A stretch of DNA of 7,293 bases, from the NCBI GenBank assembly GCA_002506025.1, contig DAWS01000039.1:2949-10241 (forward strand). Reading direction: 5' to 3'. Both the position numbers and the translations under genes were made by a program. Position 1 is the first letter of the stretch, and each line of letters starts with the position of its first letter. The DNA is from Euryarchaeota archaeon UBA111 (GTDB lineage Archaea; Thermoplasmatota; Poseidoniia; Poseidoniales; Poseidoniaceae). Shown one piece after another: positions 1-6,825 of this stretch. Below the pieces are notes generated by a model that worked only from the letters and a program-made list of their open reading frames with translations, made no database searches and was not told the DNA's origin.

Positions 1-1121
1 GACTCTGCTTGAATAATATTCTCTGCCACCGTCAATTGTTGCTGGGAAACCACGATATCTATTGTTGAGGGATTGGATTCTACCGACCAGCAAGTAATAT
101 TTTCTTTATCCATCTGAATAAGAATTTGGCCTAGTATCTTCCCTTGATTTTCGATGTCACCAATCTCTGTGGTTATCTTAGCGACGCTTCTCAGGCAGCC
201 GACTGCCTTGAGTTGATTTGAATCAATTATGTTCGGACCGATTACCGTTGGCGCATTTCCCTCAATTTTTGAGTTAAGGTTCCTAACTTCAATAGGTATG
301 CCAAAATCTTTGATCGGTATTACAGTCGTGTGGTGGATAACTGGAGCATCCATCCGCGATAATTCTCTCGCTTCATCATAGCCGAGGTATGGGATAGGCT
401 TGGTTTCAACTCCCCAGCGCGGATTTATCGAAAGTACGCCATCAACATCTTTCCAGAGAATTAGCTTCTTTGCATCTAGTATTCGTGCGATTGCGGCAGC
501 GGAATGATCGCTACCACCACGACTGAGTAAGGCCAGATTGCCATCCCTGCCTTCGCCAAACCAACCTGTTATGACCGGTATGCCGAAGAATGCAGCGTGG
601 TCGAGTTTTTTGATTGAATTTTCAATATCCACACTAGCGGCAGTATCGGTTCCATTAAGGCAAATTCCAACGTCCTCGGAGCCGACAGGATGAGCGTCCA
701 TACCTTGTTTCCTTAATTCATTAGCAACAACCAAAGCTGACAGTCTTTCACCAGCCGCTAACAATGTATTGACATCAACATAACTTTCTGGATTCTTAGA
801 CAGGTTGTGTAGCGATTTGTCGATTCCAGCAAGCACTTTCGTGAATTTTTCGGCAAATATCGATACGTCAAGTAGCGGTGAGAAGCGCAGATGTTGTTTC
901 CTCAAGTCTGAAACCAACCTTGTAGCATATCTTGGTTCATTCGCTGCCCTTAATAGTCGGTCAGTAACGCCCCATAGTGCAGAAACAACGATAATTGTCT
1001 TACTTTGCTGTTTGGCAATCATTTTAGTGATTAAATCAATGTCTGAGGAATCCCTCAAACAGGAACCTCCGAATTTGTGAATTACTACATCATTCAGAGT
1101 AGAACCCTCCTCTGAGTGCAA
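1..1121 (-). CDS. lysC: Aspartate kinase, 3' end cut by window edge
   Basis: Aspartate kinase phosphorylates L-aspartate to aspartyl-4-phosphate, the first step towards aspartate semialdehyde, lysine, threonine and methionine. About 373 codons are visible and the C-terminus lies beyond base 1. Counting from TTG at 1121, I see the amino-acid-kinase nucleotide motif KFGGS (residues 16-20), VVSALWGVTD shortly after, GERLSA (124-129), SRGGSDHSA (from 200) and KDVDGV (224-229). An ACT-like regulatory domain begins near residue 304, which suggests feedback control by an amino acid. The frame has no stop, but also no ATG or GTG before KFGGS. An in-frame TAG at 1130-1128 limits the start to TTG at 1121 or CTG at 1097. 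CTG gives the family-like N-terminus NDVVIHKFGGS and follows GAGGAGGG by 7 bases. The gene overlaps the end of chorismate synthase. Whether a homoserine dehydrogenase domain is fused downstream cannot be seen. The family call is firm, the start is not. Confidence 0.9.
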   Translation of the reverse strand, partial: MHSEEGSTLNDVVIHKFGGSCLRDSSDIDLITKMIAKQQSKTIIVVSALWGVTDRLLRAANEPRYATRLVSDLRKQHLRFSPLLDVSIFAEKFTKVLAGIDKSLHNLSKNPESYVDVNTLLAAGERLSALVVANELRKQGMDAHPVGSEDVGICLNGTDTAASVDIENSIKKLDHAAFFGIPVITGWFGEGRDGNLALLSRGGSDHSAAAIARILDAKKLILWKDVDGVLSINPRWGVETKPIPYLGYDEARELSRMDAPVIHHTTVIPIKDFGIPIEVRNLNSKIEGNAPTVIGPNIIDSNQLKAVGCLRSVAKITTEIGDIENQGKILGQILIQMDKENITCWSVESNPSTIDIVVSQQQLTVAENIIQAE

Positions 1122-2172
1122 GATCCGCTACAGCGAATTTAGCCATCGCTTCAACCACAGCAACAGCCCGCGGAGCAAGCACAGGGTCATGCCTTCCTTT
1201 GACCGTTAGTGGCTCTTGTTCATTGGTAGCGAGATTGAGAGTGACTTGTTCTTGTGGTATGCTTGATGGGGGCTTGAAGGCAACTTTGCAGAAAAAATCA
1301 GACCCAGTGGATAAACCTGCAAGTGCGCCGTCAGGTTTCTCACCCAGCATTACAGGGTTATCCTTGCTACCACCCCACGGATTGTTATGCTCGCTACCTT
1401 TCATTTCAATAGCAGCAAAACCCTCACCAAATTCAACGCCTCTGGCGGCAGGTATTGACATCATTGCCCTAGCTAGATATGGCTCGATGCCATCAAACCA
1501 TGGTTCACCTATACCCATCGGCATATCAGATATTTGTAATTCTACTTCGCTGCCCACCGAATCGAGGTTCATTCTATGGTCTTCTACTAACTTGATCATA
1601 TCGACAGCAGCTTCCGGGTCTTGACATCTTATGAGTTGACAATCTACATTTTGCCATTTTTCCGGACACTGCGCTATGGGCTTTGATTTAACATTGCCAA
1701 TTGCCGAAACATGTGCGTTCACTTCAATGCCCAATTTGGCTATAATTGGCGAAATTATTGCTGCTGCGGCAACAATTGGGGCAGTTAACCGGGCACTGGA
1801 TGTGCCTCCTCCTCGTAGATCGGCTTTTCCATCAGTTTTCTTCATCATGACCATGTCTTGATGGCCCGGTCTGGGTTGATTCGGCAAAAATGAATAATCC
1901 TTTGACCTGACGTCAGAGTTTGATATTGAAATCTCAATGGTCTCACCGTTGGTAGTAGAATCAGTTACGCCCGAAAGTAGCTCTACATTATCCGGTTCCT
2001 GGCGTTTACTAGCGTATCTGCCACCCGGTTTCCGATTGTCCATTTGGGACTGAATGGCGTCGAAGTCTAATTTTATGCCAGGAGGGACTCCTTCCAAGTA
2101 TGCACCGACGCGTGGTCCATGACTTGTCCCAAATAGGGTGAGTCGCAAGACCTCACCAAGGCTCATTTGCAT
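1090..2172 (-). CDS. aroC: Chorismate synthase
   Basis: This enzyme converts 5-enolpyruvylshikimate-3-phosphate to chorismate, the last shared step before Phe, Tyr and Trp, and needs reduced FMN. The 360-residue length is normal. Family landmarks run in order: FGTSHGPRVGAYLEGVPPG (14-32, with the active-site His in SHG), RPGHQD (101-106, second conserved His), GGGTSSARLTA (121-131), GEPWFDGIEPYLARAMMSIP (222-241) and GRHDPVLAPRAVAVVEAMA (326-344). Two signatures deviate: GTSHG replaces the usual GESHG, and ARLTA replaces the usual R-E-T-A. The rest is well conserved, so it is probably active. ATG at 2172 is chosen. A second ATG at 2166 would remove only two residues and fits the family N-terminus equally well; neither has a clear Shine-Dalgarno. 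It lies 46 bases after shikimate kinase, and its 3' end overlaps the start of aspartate kinase. Confidence 0.96.
   Translation of the reverse strand: MQMSLGEVLRLTLFGTSHGPRVGAYLEGVPPGIKLDFDAIQSQMDNRKPGGRYASKRQEPDNVELLSGVTDSTTNGETIEISISNSDVRSKDYSFLPNQPRPGHQDMVMMKKTDGKADLRGGGTSSARLTAPIVAAAAIISPIIAKLGIEVNAHVSAIGNVKSKPIAQCPEKWQNVDCQLIRCQDPEAAVDMIKLVEDHRMNLDSVGSEVELQISDMPMGIGEPWFDGIEPYLARAMMSIPAARGVEFGEGFAAIEMKGSEHNNPWGGSKDNPVMLGEKPDGALAGLSTGSDFFCKVAFKPPSSIPQEQVTLNLATNEQEPLTVKGRHDPVLAPRAVAVVEAMAKFAVADLALRGGFYSE
1105..1112 (-). promoter_or_regulatory. Shine-Dalgarno-like GAGGAGGG before aspartate kinase
   Basis: On the minus strand, GAGGAGGG lies 7 bases before the in-frame CTG at 1097 and 11 bases before an out-of-frame ATG at 1093. 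It sits inside the last codons of chorismate synthase (Arg-Gly-Gly-Phe), so the match could come partly from that coding. If real, it favours the CTG start over TTG at 1121. Confidence 0.4.
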
Positions 2173-2178
2173 CGGTAT

Positions 2179-2193
2179 CGCTAGTTGCTAGCG
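2179..2193 (-). promoter_or_regulatory. Inverted repeat just upstream of aroC start
   Basis: CGCTAG-TTG-CTAGCG is a perfect 6-bp inverted repeat with a 3-base loop, in the 46-base gap between shikimate kinase and chorismate synthase and ending 6 bases before the aroC ATG. The copies of GGTAT at 2174-2178 and 2193-2197 flank it. It could form a hairpin over the ribosome-binding region, where no Shine-Dalgarno is visible, and so tune aroC translation. The role is inferred; a stem this short can occur by chance. Confidence 0.3.
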
Positions 2194-2218
2194 GTATTGG
2201 TTCAAGAACCTGCGCAAA

Positions 2219-3118
2219 TTATTCTATTTCTAATTCATCCGTATCAAGCGACAAAAATTTTGTCTCAATTATTTGGTCACTAGACATCAGTCTACTTAAC
2301 GCGGATTTGATACGCTCTGCAGATGAGCGAACTAGACTCGGAATGATAATTACTACTGCAGGTCCAGAACCAGTTACTCCAGACGCTCTAGCACCGTTGA
2401 TAAATGCATCATTGGCAATTTTGCGTCCTTGAAGGTCGTTGGTAACTGAGCATACGGCTCGACCATTTATCGTTAGACAATTCAATAATTCACCTTGCTG
2501 TAACGCAATGAGTGCTTTTTCAAATTCTTGGAACAGCGGGGCGAAGTTTTCCAATTCTGGACGGGCTTTTCTCTCATCTCTCGCAGCGATCAAGACAATC
2601 CAATCATCTGGGTTAGGTCCGGGACCAGACATTACAACCCCTGACTCTATGTCCTCGGCATTTGCATTGATTAATCTCCAACCTTTGGTTAAGCAGGCCC
2701 ATGAATCATCGATAGAGCCGGTGATAGATACACCAGCATTCATTTGTGCTTGCGAAGATAAACTCACGATTTCAAAATCAGACAAATCGGTATTTGTGGC
2801 TTCACACAGCGCTTTTATTCCTGCGACGGAGAGTGCGGCACTGGACTTCAAACCCCGATTTTGCGGTATTTTTGATGCTACTGCCCAATGTATGTCGTTT
2901 GCTTCTAAGCCTTCAGGCAGGGCTAATCCGTTACTTACCCAAGCGTCTACAACAGCTGGTAAAACATCATCAGAATCCTCAAGTTGGCGTTTACTCGGTC
3001 TGTCCAGAGCTTTGACAATTATTGGTAAATCTAGTGCAATTGACGCGCCATAACCTGTCCCTGCAGCATGTAATAGGCTACATGCGCCGTGTGCTTGACC
3101 AGTTCCAATAACTGCCAT
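2219..3118 (-). CDS. aroK: Archaeal shikimate kinase (GHMP kinase family)
   Basis: It phosphorylates shikimate to shikimate-3-phosphate with ATP. This is the archaeal GHMP-type enzyme, unrelated to the bacterial P-loop shikimate kinase. The 299 residues carry the GHMP motifs: HAAGTGYGASIALDLP near the N-terminus (17-32), the ATP-binding PQNRGLKSSAALSVAG (85-100), SITGSIDDSW (131-140, matching the family's TGAFDD-type segment) and the C-terminal ARASGVTGSGPAVV (243-256). The frame is open upstream to an ATG at 3202, but that would add 28 residues unlike the family and overlap the previous gene. ATG at 3118 is preferred because AAAGGAGG lies 6 bases before it and the protein then starts MAVIGTGQAHG, as archaeal homologues do. 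It begins one base after the stop of 3-dehydroquinate synthase, so translational coupling is likely. Confidence 0.94.
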   Translation of the reverse strand: MAVIGTGQAHGACSLLHAAGTGYGASIALDLPIIVKALDRPSKRQLEDSDDVLPAVVDAWVSNGLALPEGLEANDIHWAVASKIPQNRGLKSSAALSVAGIKALCEATNTDLSDFEIVSLSSQAQMNAGVSITGSIDDSWACLTKGWRLINANAEDIESGVVMSGPGPNPDDWIVLIAARDERKARPELENFAPLFQEFEKALIALQQGELLNCLTINGRAVCSVTNDLQGRKIANDAFINGARASGVTGSGPAVVIIIPSLVRSSAERIKSALSRLMSSDQIIETKFLSLDTDELEIE

Positions 3119-3119
3119 T

Positions 3120-4133
3120 TCATACCTCCTTTGACGATATCGAAACTTGGTTGCCAATATGCCTTGAATACTGTGAATTATGGCATAATATAGAATCACC
3201 AACTGTCAAGTCCGTCACTGAAACCACCTGCCCTTCGCCTGCAACAACCCGAACGGTCTCTGCCTGTTGTAGGTATATAGAATTAGATATTTGATAGTCA
3301 TTTTCCCACGAAATTCGCAAAAAAGGCCGCTTCTCTATCTTTAGTCGCCCAATTGTTGCAGCCCTTGATTCGCCATGATCAGAAACCAACATCACTTCAT
3401 CTCCAGAGGTTAACTCAGCAATGTATTTCGTTTTGCCATCCGCCATTAATACATAAGAGTGTGGGGGGCCGGCATTCACCCTAAAAGGCCTCGAAGGGAC
3501 ATATTGTGAACTGATAACCTCGCCGTGAACAAGGGCTAGGGAAGATGCACTAGAACCGATAAGCATCCCCTCGCCGAGGGATATCAAGCGCGTTAGATCA
3601 ATGCAATATCTTTCACCAATACCGCCACCTTCGATATTTACTATCTTACCCTTGGTTAATTTGATTGAATCGTTTGCCTCGATTGGCACTGCATTGCTTT
3701 TGCTTTGATTTTCCATACGTAGTGATTTTGCAATCATGCAGACTTCTATCAAGGAATCTTCTGGTTTTATGATAATAGCATCAGCACCTCTCTCAAGTGC
3801 GAATGCAATACCGTTGACATCCTCAGTGTGATTAACAACAACTCCTAACATGGTTCCGCTATCTTCGCATTCTGCAATGAGATTTTCAATAGGAATCATT
3901 TTCCAGTCGGTTAGTTCAACCACCAACCACTTTACTAGACCTATTAGTGCCCTGGCTTGATTGTAGGAGTTGCTGTCGCGAATTGCAACTAATTCTCCAA
4001 CGAGTTCGCTATCATAACTGATAGCATTGCCATTGAGCGAAAATTGTTCACCATTGACAGTTAGTTTACTGTCGAAAACTGGGTGTAACTCTTCAATCGA
4101 GGGTGTTGTTCTAAGATCACACCAAACCTGCAT
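3120..4133 (-). CDS. aroB': 3-Dehydroquinate synthase II (archaeal type)
   Basis: It converts 2-amino-3,7-dideoxy-D-threo-hept-6-ulosonate (ADH) to 3-dehydroquinate by NAD-dependent oxidative deamination and cyclisation, the second step of the archaeal shikimate route. At 337 residues it is slightly shorter than the Methanocaldococcus type (about 360). The C-terminal half is the clearest: GGGIGERYCIDLTRLISLGE (169-188), GMLIGSSA (189-196), YVPSRPFRVNAGPPHSYVLM (211-230), GKTKYIAEL (233-241), IGRLKIEKRP (261-270) and LQQAETVRVV (288-297). The middle part ADAIIIKPED (117-126) matches the family's alternating beta segments. The N-terminal 60 residues are divergent. The start ATG at 4133 follows the ADH synthase stop by 9 bases, with only a weak ribosome-binding sequence, as expected for a coupled internal gene. 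Confidence 0.94.
   Translation of the reverse strand: MQVWCDLRTTPSIEELHPVFDSKLTVNGEQFSLNGNAISYDSELVGELVAIRDSNSYNQARALIGLVKWLVVELTDWKMIPIENLIAECEDSGTMLGVVVNHTEDVNGIAFALERGADAIIIKPEDSLIEVCMIAKSLRMENQSKSNAVPIEANDSIKLTKGKIVNIEGGGIGERYCIDLTRLISLGEGMLIGSSASSLALVHGEVISSQYVPSRPFRVNAGPPHSYVLMADGKTKYIAELTSGDEVMLVSDHGESRAATIGRLKIEKRPFLRISWENDYQISNSIYLQQAETVRVVAGEGQVVSVTDLTVGDSILCHNSQYSRHIGNQVSISSKEV
3125..3132 (-). promoter_or_regulatory. Strong Shine-Dalgarno deciding the shikimate kinase start
   Basis: AAAGGAGG on the minus strand is followed by TATGAA and then the ATG at 3118. It lies within the last codons of the 3-dehydroquinate synthase gene (Ser-Lys-Glu-Val-stop). The 6-base spacing fits a start at 3118 and argues against the longer reading frame from 3202. 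Confidence 0.75.
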
Positions 4134-4142
4134 GATATCAAC

Positions 4143-4940
4143 TCACAAAGAACACTTTTCCATTGCCTCGTCAACAGAGCAACCATCGTGGACTATCATC
4201 GTAAGGGCTTTGGTTATTCCAGTAACGTCAGGGTGAGCAAATATTTGCCGACCCATACAAACTCCTGCTCCTCCAGCCTCCATTGATTGCTTGACCATAG
4301 TGAGGATTTGCTTAGTGTCCCCAGTCGATGGTCCGCCAGCAACAAGAAGTGGTATTGGTGCCCCTTGGCAAATAGCCGCAAAACTCTGTTTGTCTCCAGT
4401 CCATACTGTTTTCACAGCATCGCAGCCTAATTCGAATCCAATTCTTGCCGCATGAGCATAGCCTTTTGTTGCATCGTTTTTCATCAGATTGACATTTTCT
4501 CCTCTAACATACAGCATGCCTAGAACTGGAACTTGGTTAAGGAATGCTTCCGAAGTTATGTGGCCCATTCTTTGGAGCATTGTTGATTCTTTTTTGCTAC
4601 CAATATTGGCCTGAACTGATACTCCAACTGCACCTCGCATTATTGCTTCGTCAACGTCACCAACGAGGACTTTATTGCTGTGATTTTTGCCACCATGTCT
4701 GGTTGATGCAGAAAGGTGAGCAATCATGCTAGTTGCCGTTCCTTCACACAAATGGCTGTATTTGTCAACAACTCCTTTGTGAGCAACAATCACATTAGCG
4801 CCACCGGCTATTATTGCGGTGATTGTTGCTTCAATGTTTTCTAGCCCAACGCAAGGAAAATCTGTTACTCCGTGGTCAATTGGAACCCATACGCCTTTGC
4901 CCTTGGGCAAAATCTTGGCCATCACATCCTGCTTTCCCAT
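4143..4940 (-). CDS. aroA': 2-Amino-3,7-dideoxy-D-threo-hept-6-ulosonate synthase (ADH synthase)
   Basis: This class I aldolase-like enzyme joins 6-deoxy-5-ketofructose-1-phosphate with L-aspartate semialdehyde to make ADH, replacing DAHP synthase in archaea. The 265 residues form one TIM barrel. VPIDHG (19-24) holds the Asp equivalent to Asp27 of MJ0400, GMLYVRGE (141-148) holds the catalytic Tyr, and DAVKTVWTGD (174-183) holds the Schiff-base Lys177. LLVAGGPSTGDTKQ (198-211) and GGAGVCMGRQIFAHPDV (223-239) form the phosphate-binding end. The same family includes archaeal fructose-bisphosphate aldolases; placement directly before 3-dehydroquinate synthase II favours ADH synthase. It is first in the visible aro block. 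The start ATG at 4940 has AGGAG 15 bases upstream, a long spacing, but an in-frame stop at 4961-4959 rules out a much longer protein. Confidence 0.92.
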   Translation of the reverse strand: MGKQDVMAKILPKGKGVWVPIDHGVTDFPCVGLENIEATITAIIAGGANVIVAHKGVVDKYSHLCEGTATSMIAHLSASTRHGGKNHSNKVLVGDVDEAIMRGAVGVSVQANIGSKKESTMLQRMGHITSEAFLNQVPVLGMLYVRGENVNLMKNDATKGYAHAARIGFELGCDAVKTVWTGDKQSFAAICQGAPIPLLVAGGPSTGDTKQILTMVKQSMEAGGAGVCMGRQIFAHPDVTGITKALTMIVHDGCSVDEAMEKCSL

Positions 4941-5061
4941 ATTAATCGCTAAAATCTCCTATTTCTCAATACTTTGCATACGGAAAGTTCGACTTGAATA
5001 GCCATCGTGCTTGGTAATCATCCACCATCCTTCAACCGATGCTTCAAAAGACTAGTTCGCT
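4941..5061. promoter_or_regulatory. Divergent intergenic region between aro operon and coiled-coil gene
   Basis: This 121-base gap separates two genes transcribed away from each other, so it must hold promoters for both. On the minus strand AGGAG (4960-4956) is a plausible ribosome-binding site for ADH synthase. The plus-strand gene has no Shine-Dalgarno before its ATG, which fits a leaderless message but does not prove it. I cannot point to a convincing TATA box or BRE on either strand. Confidence 0.5.
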
Positions 5062-6825
5062 ATGGACTACACAATGGAACCGGTCACCTTGGTCGCAATG
5101 GGCGCCTTAAGCGGCGGTTTTTTGTTTGGAATTTATTACACTCTAATCCGCAGTGACGCTAAATTGAATATGCGTCCGGGGATGTCCGCTGAAGGATTAC
5201 GCCAAGACACCGGAGCACCAAGTTTCGGTAGAACTAAGCAGGAAATAGATCGCAAACTAGCGATTGTTGAAGCAAGGCGTAGGAGAGCGGAACTAGTAGA
5301 ATCAAGGCTTGCTGCACAAGAAGCAGAACTCAGAGCAGCAGAGAATGCCCGTAAACTGGCAGAAGAGGCGGAATTGGAGCGAATTCGTCGTGAAGAGGCT
5401 AGACGCCGTGCTGAGGAAGCAGAACTCGCCCGCAAAGAGGCTGAAGAACAACAGAGAAAAGAGCAAGAAGAATCAGAACGACTTCGCTTGGAACAGGAAT
5501 CAAAACTGGCTCACGAACGCCAACTGGAAGAGGAACGTCTAGCCAAAGAGCGTGAGGAGTTGCGCCAAGCAGAAATGGCTGCTGCCGAAGAGCAAAGATT
5601 AGCCGAACTAGAGGCTGCCAAATTGCAGGAAGAAATGGAATCTAGAGCTGCAGCAGAAGCAGCAATGGCTGAGTTGCAAGCAAGACTCGAACGAGAAGGA
5701 GCAATGACTGGGGATGTGCAAATATCCTTGATGTGGGAAAATTTCAATGATTTAGATTTGCATGTCGTATGTCCCTCCGGCGAAAGAATTCACGGCGGCA
5801 ACAAGAAATCAGAGTGTGGTGGAGAACTAGACGTCGATGCAAATGTCCGTCCAGAAACCAAGAAACCGGTTGAAAATGTAGTTTGGCCCGGTGTAACTGC
5901 TCCTCCAGGAACATACCAAGTATATGTTCATCATTACAAAAAACACAGAAAGCGCCGCACTAAGGATCCAACAGGATTCCAAATTATTGTTAACAATGCT
6001 GGCGATTACCGAGAATACCACGGTGATCTTACTCACGGTGATCCGATAAAATTAGTTTGCCAATTTGATGTCCCCGATAGGGCTGAGCAGTCAGAAAATG
6101 CCAAACGCAGTTTGGAAGAACAAATGAGACTAGAGGCAGAGGAATCTGCACGGCTTGAGGAAGAGCGGGAAGCTGAAGAACAGCAACGCCAAGCAGACCT
6201 TGCTGAAGCAGAAGAGCAACGCTTAGCAGAATTAGAGGCTGCTCGCAAACAGGAAGAGCTGGAATCTAGACAAGCGGCAGAGACGGCAATGAAGGAATTG
6301 CAGGCACGGCTTGACAGAGAGGGAGCTCGCTCAGGGGATGTGCAGATTTCGTTAATGTGGGACAATTACAACGACTTGGACCTACATGTTGTGTGTCCAT
6401 CTGGCGAAAGAATTCACGGCGGTAATAAGACTTCAGAATGTGGCGGCGAGTTAGATGTCGATGCAAATGTTCGCCCAGAAACTAAAAAACCAGTTGAGAA
6501 TGTTGTTTGGGCAGATGAAACTGCTCAGCCAGGTGAATATCAGGTCTATGTTCATCATTACAAGAAACACAAGAAGCGTCGAACCAAGGACCCAACAAAA
6601 TTCAAAGTTATCGTCAATAATGTTGGTGAACTTCTCGAGTTTGACGGTAAACTATCTCACGGTGACCCAATCAAGTTAGTTGCTCAATTTGACGTTCCAA
6701 CAGCCGAAGAACGGCAGTCAAAAATTGACGCTATCCGAGCAGAAATGGATATACTGTCCGGTAACAATAACGACACCACTGAACCAGAAGTTGAGGTTGA
6801 GTTTGACGACGACCAAGACAATTGA
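5062..6825 (+). CDS. Membrane-anchored coiled-coil protein with two YfaP/DUF2135-like domains
   Basis: Function unknown. The 587 residues divide as follows: a short N-terminus and one hydrophobic segment (about 7-29, with small residues GALSGGF); a linker; a long Glu/Arg/Ala/Gln-rich helix (about 57-214); a beta-type domain (about 218-338); a second charged helix (339-422); a second copy of the domain (426-546); and an acidic tail (571-587). Each domain carries ISLMW..., DLDLHVVCPSGERIHGGNK, SECGGELDVDAN, PVENVVW and YQVYVHHYKKH. This resembles the DUF2135/YfaP pattern of a DLDLHV...PSG strand, a GG-L-D turn and a GTY-V-V-Y strand; the family match is from memory. Each copy keeps two Cys (237/252 and 445/460). 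The acidic N-terminus and basic residues after the membrane segment suggest the C-terminal part is cytoplasmic, but this is weak evidence. No Shine-Dalgarno is visible; ATG at 5074 is an alternative start. The gene ends directly against purP. Confidence 0.9.
   Translation: MDYTMEPVTLVAMGALSGGFLFGIYYTLIRSDAKLNMRPGMSAEGLRQDTGAPSFGRTKQEIDRKLAIVEARRRRAELVESRLAAQEAELRAAENARKLAEEAELERIRREEARRRAEEAELARKEAEEQQRKEQEESERLRLEQESKLAHERQLEEERLAKEREELRQAEMAAAEEQRLAELEAAKLQEEMESRAAAEAAMAELQARLEREGAMTGDVQISLMWENFNDLDLHVVCPSGERIHGGNKKSECGGELDVDANVRPETKKPVENVVWPGVTAPPGTYQVYVHHYKKHRKRRTKDPTGFQIIVNNAGDYREYHGDLTHGDPIKLVCQFDVPDRAEQSENAKRSLEEQMRLEAEESARLEEEREAEEQQRQADLAEAEEQRLAELEAARKQEELESRQAAETAMKELQARLDREGARSGDVQISLMWDNYNDLDLHVVCPSGERIHGGNKTSECGGELDVDANVRPETKKPVENVVWADETAQPGEYQVYVHHYKKHKKRRTKDPTKFKVIVNNVGELLEFDGKLSHGDPIKLVAQFDVPTAEERQSKIDAIRAEMDILSGNNNDTTEPEVEVEFDDDQDN
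5230..5703 (+). other. Charged coiled coil or single alpha-helix region
   Basis: Residues about 57-214 of the coiled-coil protein are almost free of Gly and Pro and are dominated by Glu, Arg, Ala, Gln, Leu and Lys. They contain runs such as EEARRRAEEAELARKEAEEQ, where opposite charges lie 3-4 residues apart. This fits a long rigid helix, either a coiled coil or an ER/K-type single helix. Hydrophobic heptads are patchy, so I cannot choose between the two. Confidence 0.8.
5584..6075 (+). repeat. Internal duplication, copy 1 (164 residues)
   Basis: Residues 175-338 hold the end of the first helix and the first YfaP-like domain. It aligns without gaps to copy 2, offset by 208 residues (624 bases). 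By hand count 30 of 164 residues differ, about 82% identity. Differences concentrate after ENVVW, in the NNAGDYREYH stretch and in the helix. Copy 1 has an extra Cys (333) that is Ala in copy 2. Confidence 0.92.
6208..6699 (+). repeat. Internal duplication, copy 2 (164 residues)
   Basis: Residues 383-546 repeat copy 1, from AEEQRLAELEAA through QFDVP. In the core (438-481 against 230-273) only one of 44 residues differs, while 23 codons carry silent differences. The duplication is therefore not recent, and the domain core is under strong purifying selection. The 44 residues between copies (339-382) are another charged helix. Confidence 0.92.

Noticed and set aside
1199..1624. 141-codon open frame on the plus strand
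   Set aside because: It is fully antisense to chorismate synthase, whose conserved motifs run through this stretch.
2439..3053. 204-codon open frame on the plus strand
   Set aside because: It lies antisense within the clear shikimate kinase gene, and its translation shows no recognisable family motif. It is a by-product of that gene's codon use.
3119..3202. 28-residue N-terminal extension of shikimate kinase from ATG at 3202
   Set aside because: It would overlap 3-dehydroquinate synthase by 83 bases and is unlike family N-termini. A strong Shine-Dalgarno sits 6 bases before ATG 3118.
4143..4940. Fructose-1,6-bisphosphate aldolase class I
   Set aside because: It belongs to the same superfamily with similar catalytic residues, but the adjacent 3-dehydroquinate synthase II gene and whole-length resemblance to MJ0400 favour ADH synthase.
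5003..5041. CATCG...CGATG inverted repeat as an operator in the divergent intergenic region
   Set aside because: The arms match over only 5 bases with a gap of about 30 bases, which is expected by chance.
5230..6207. Low-complexity DNA repeat or tandem array in the Glu/Arg-rich region
   Set aside because: Codons vary throughout with no fixed DNA period; the repetitiveness comes from the helical protein composition.
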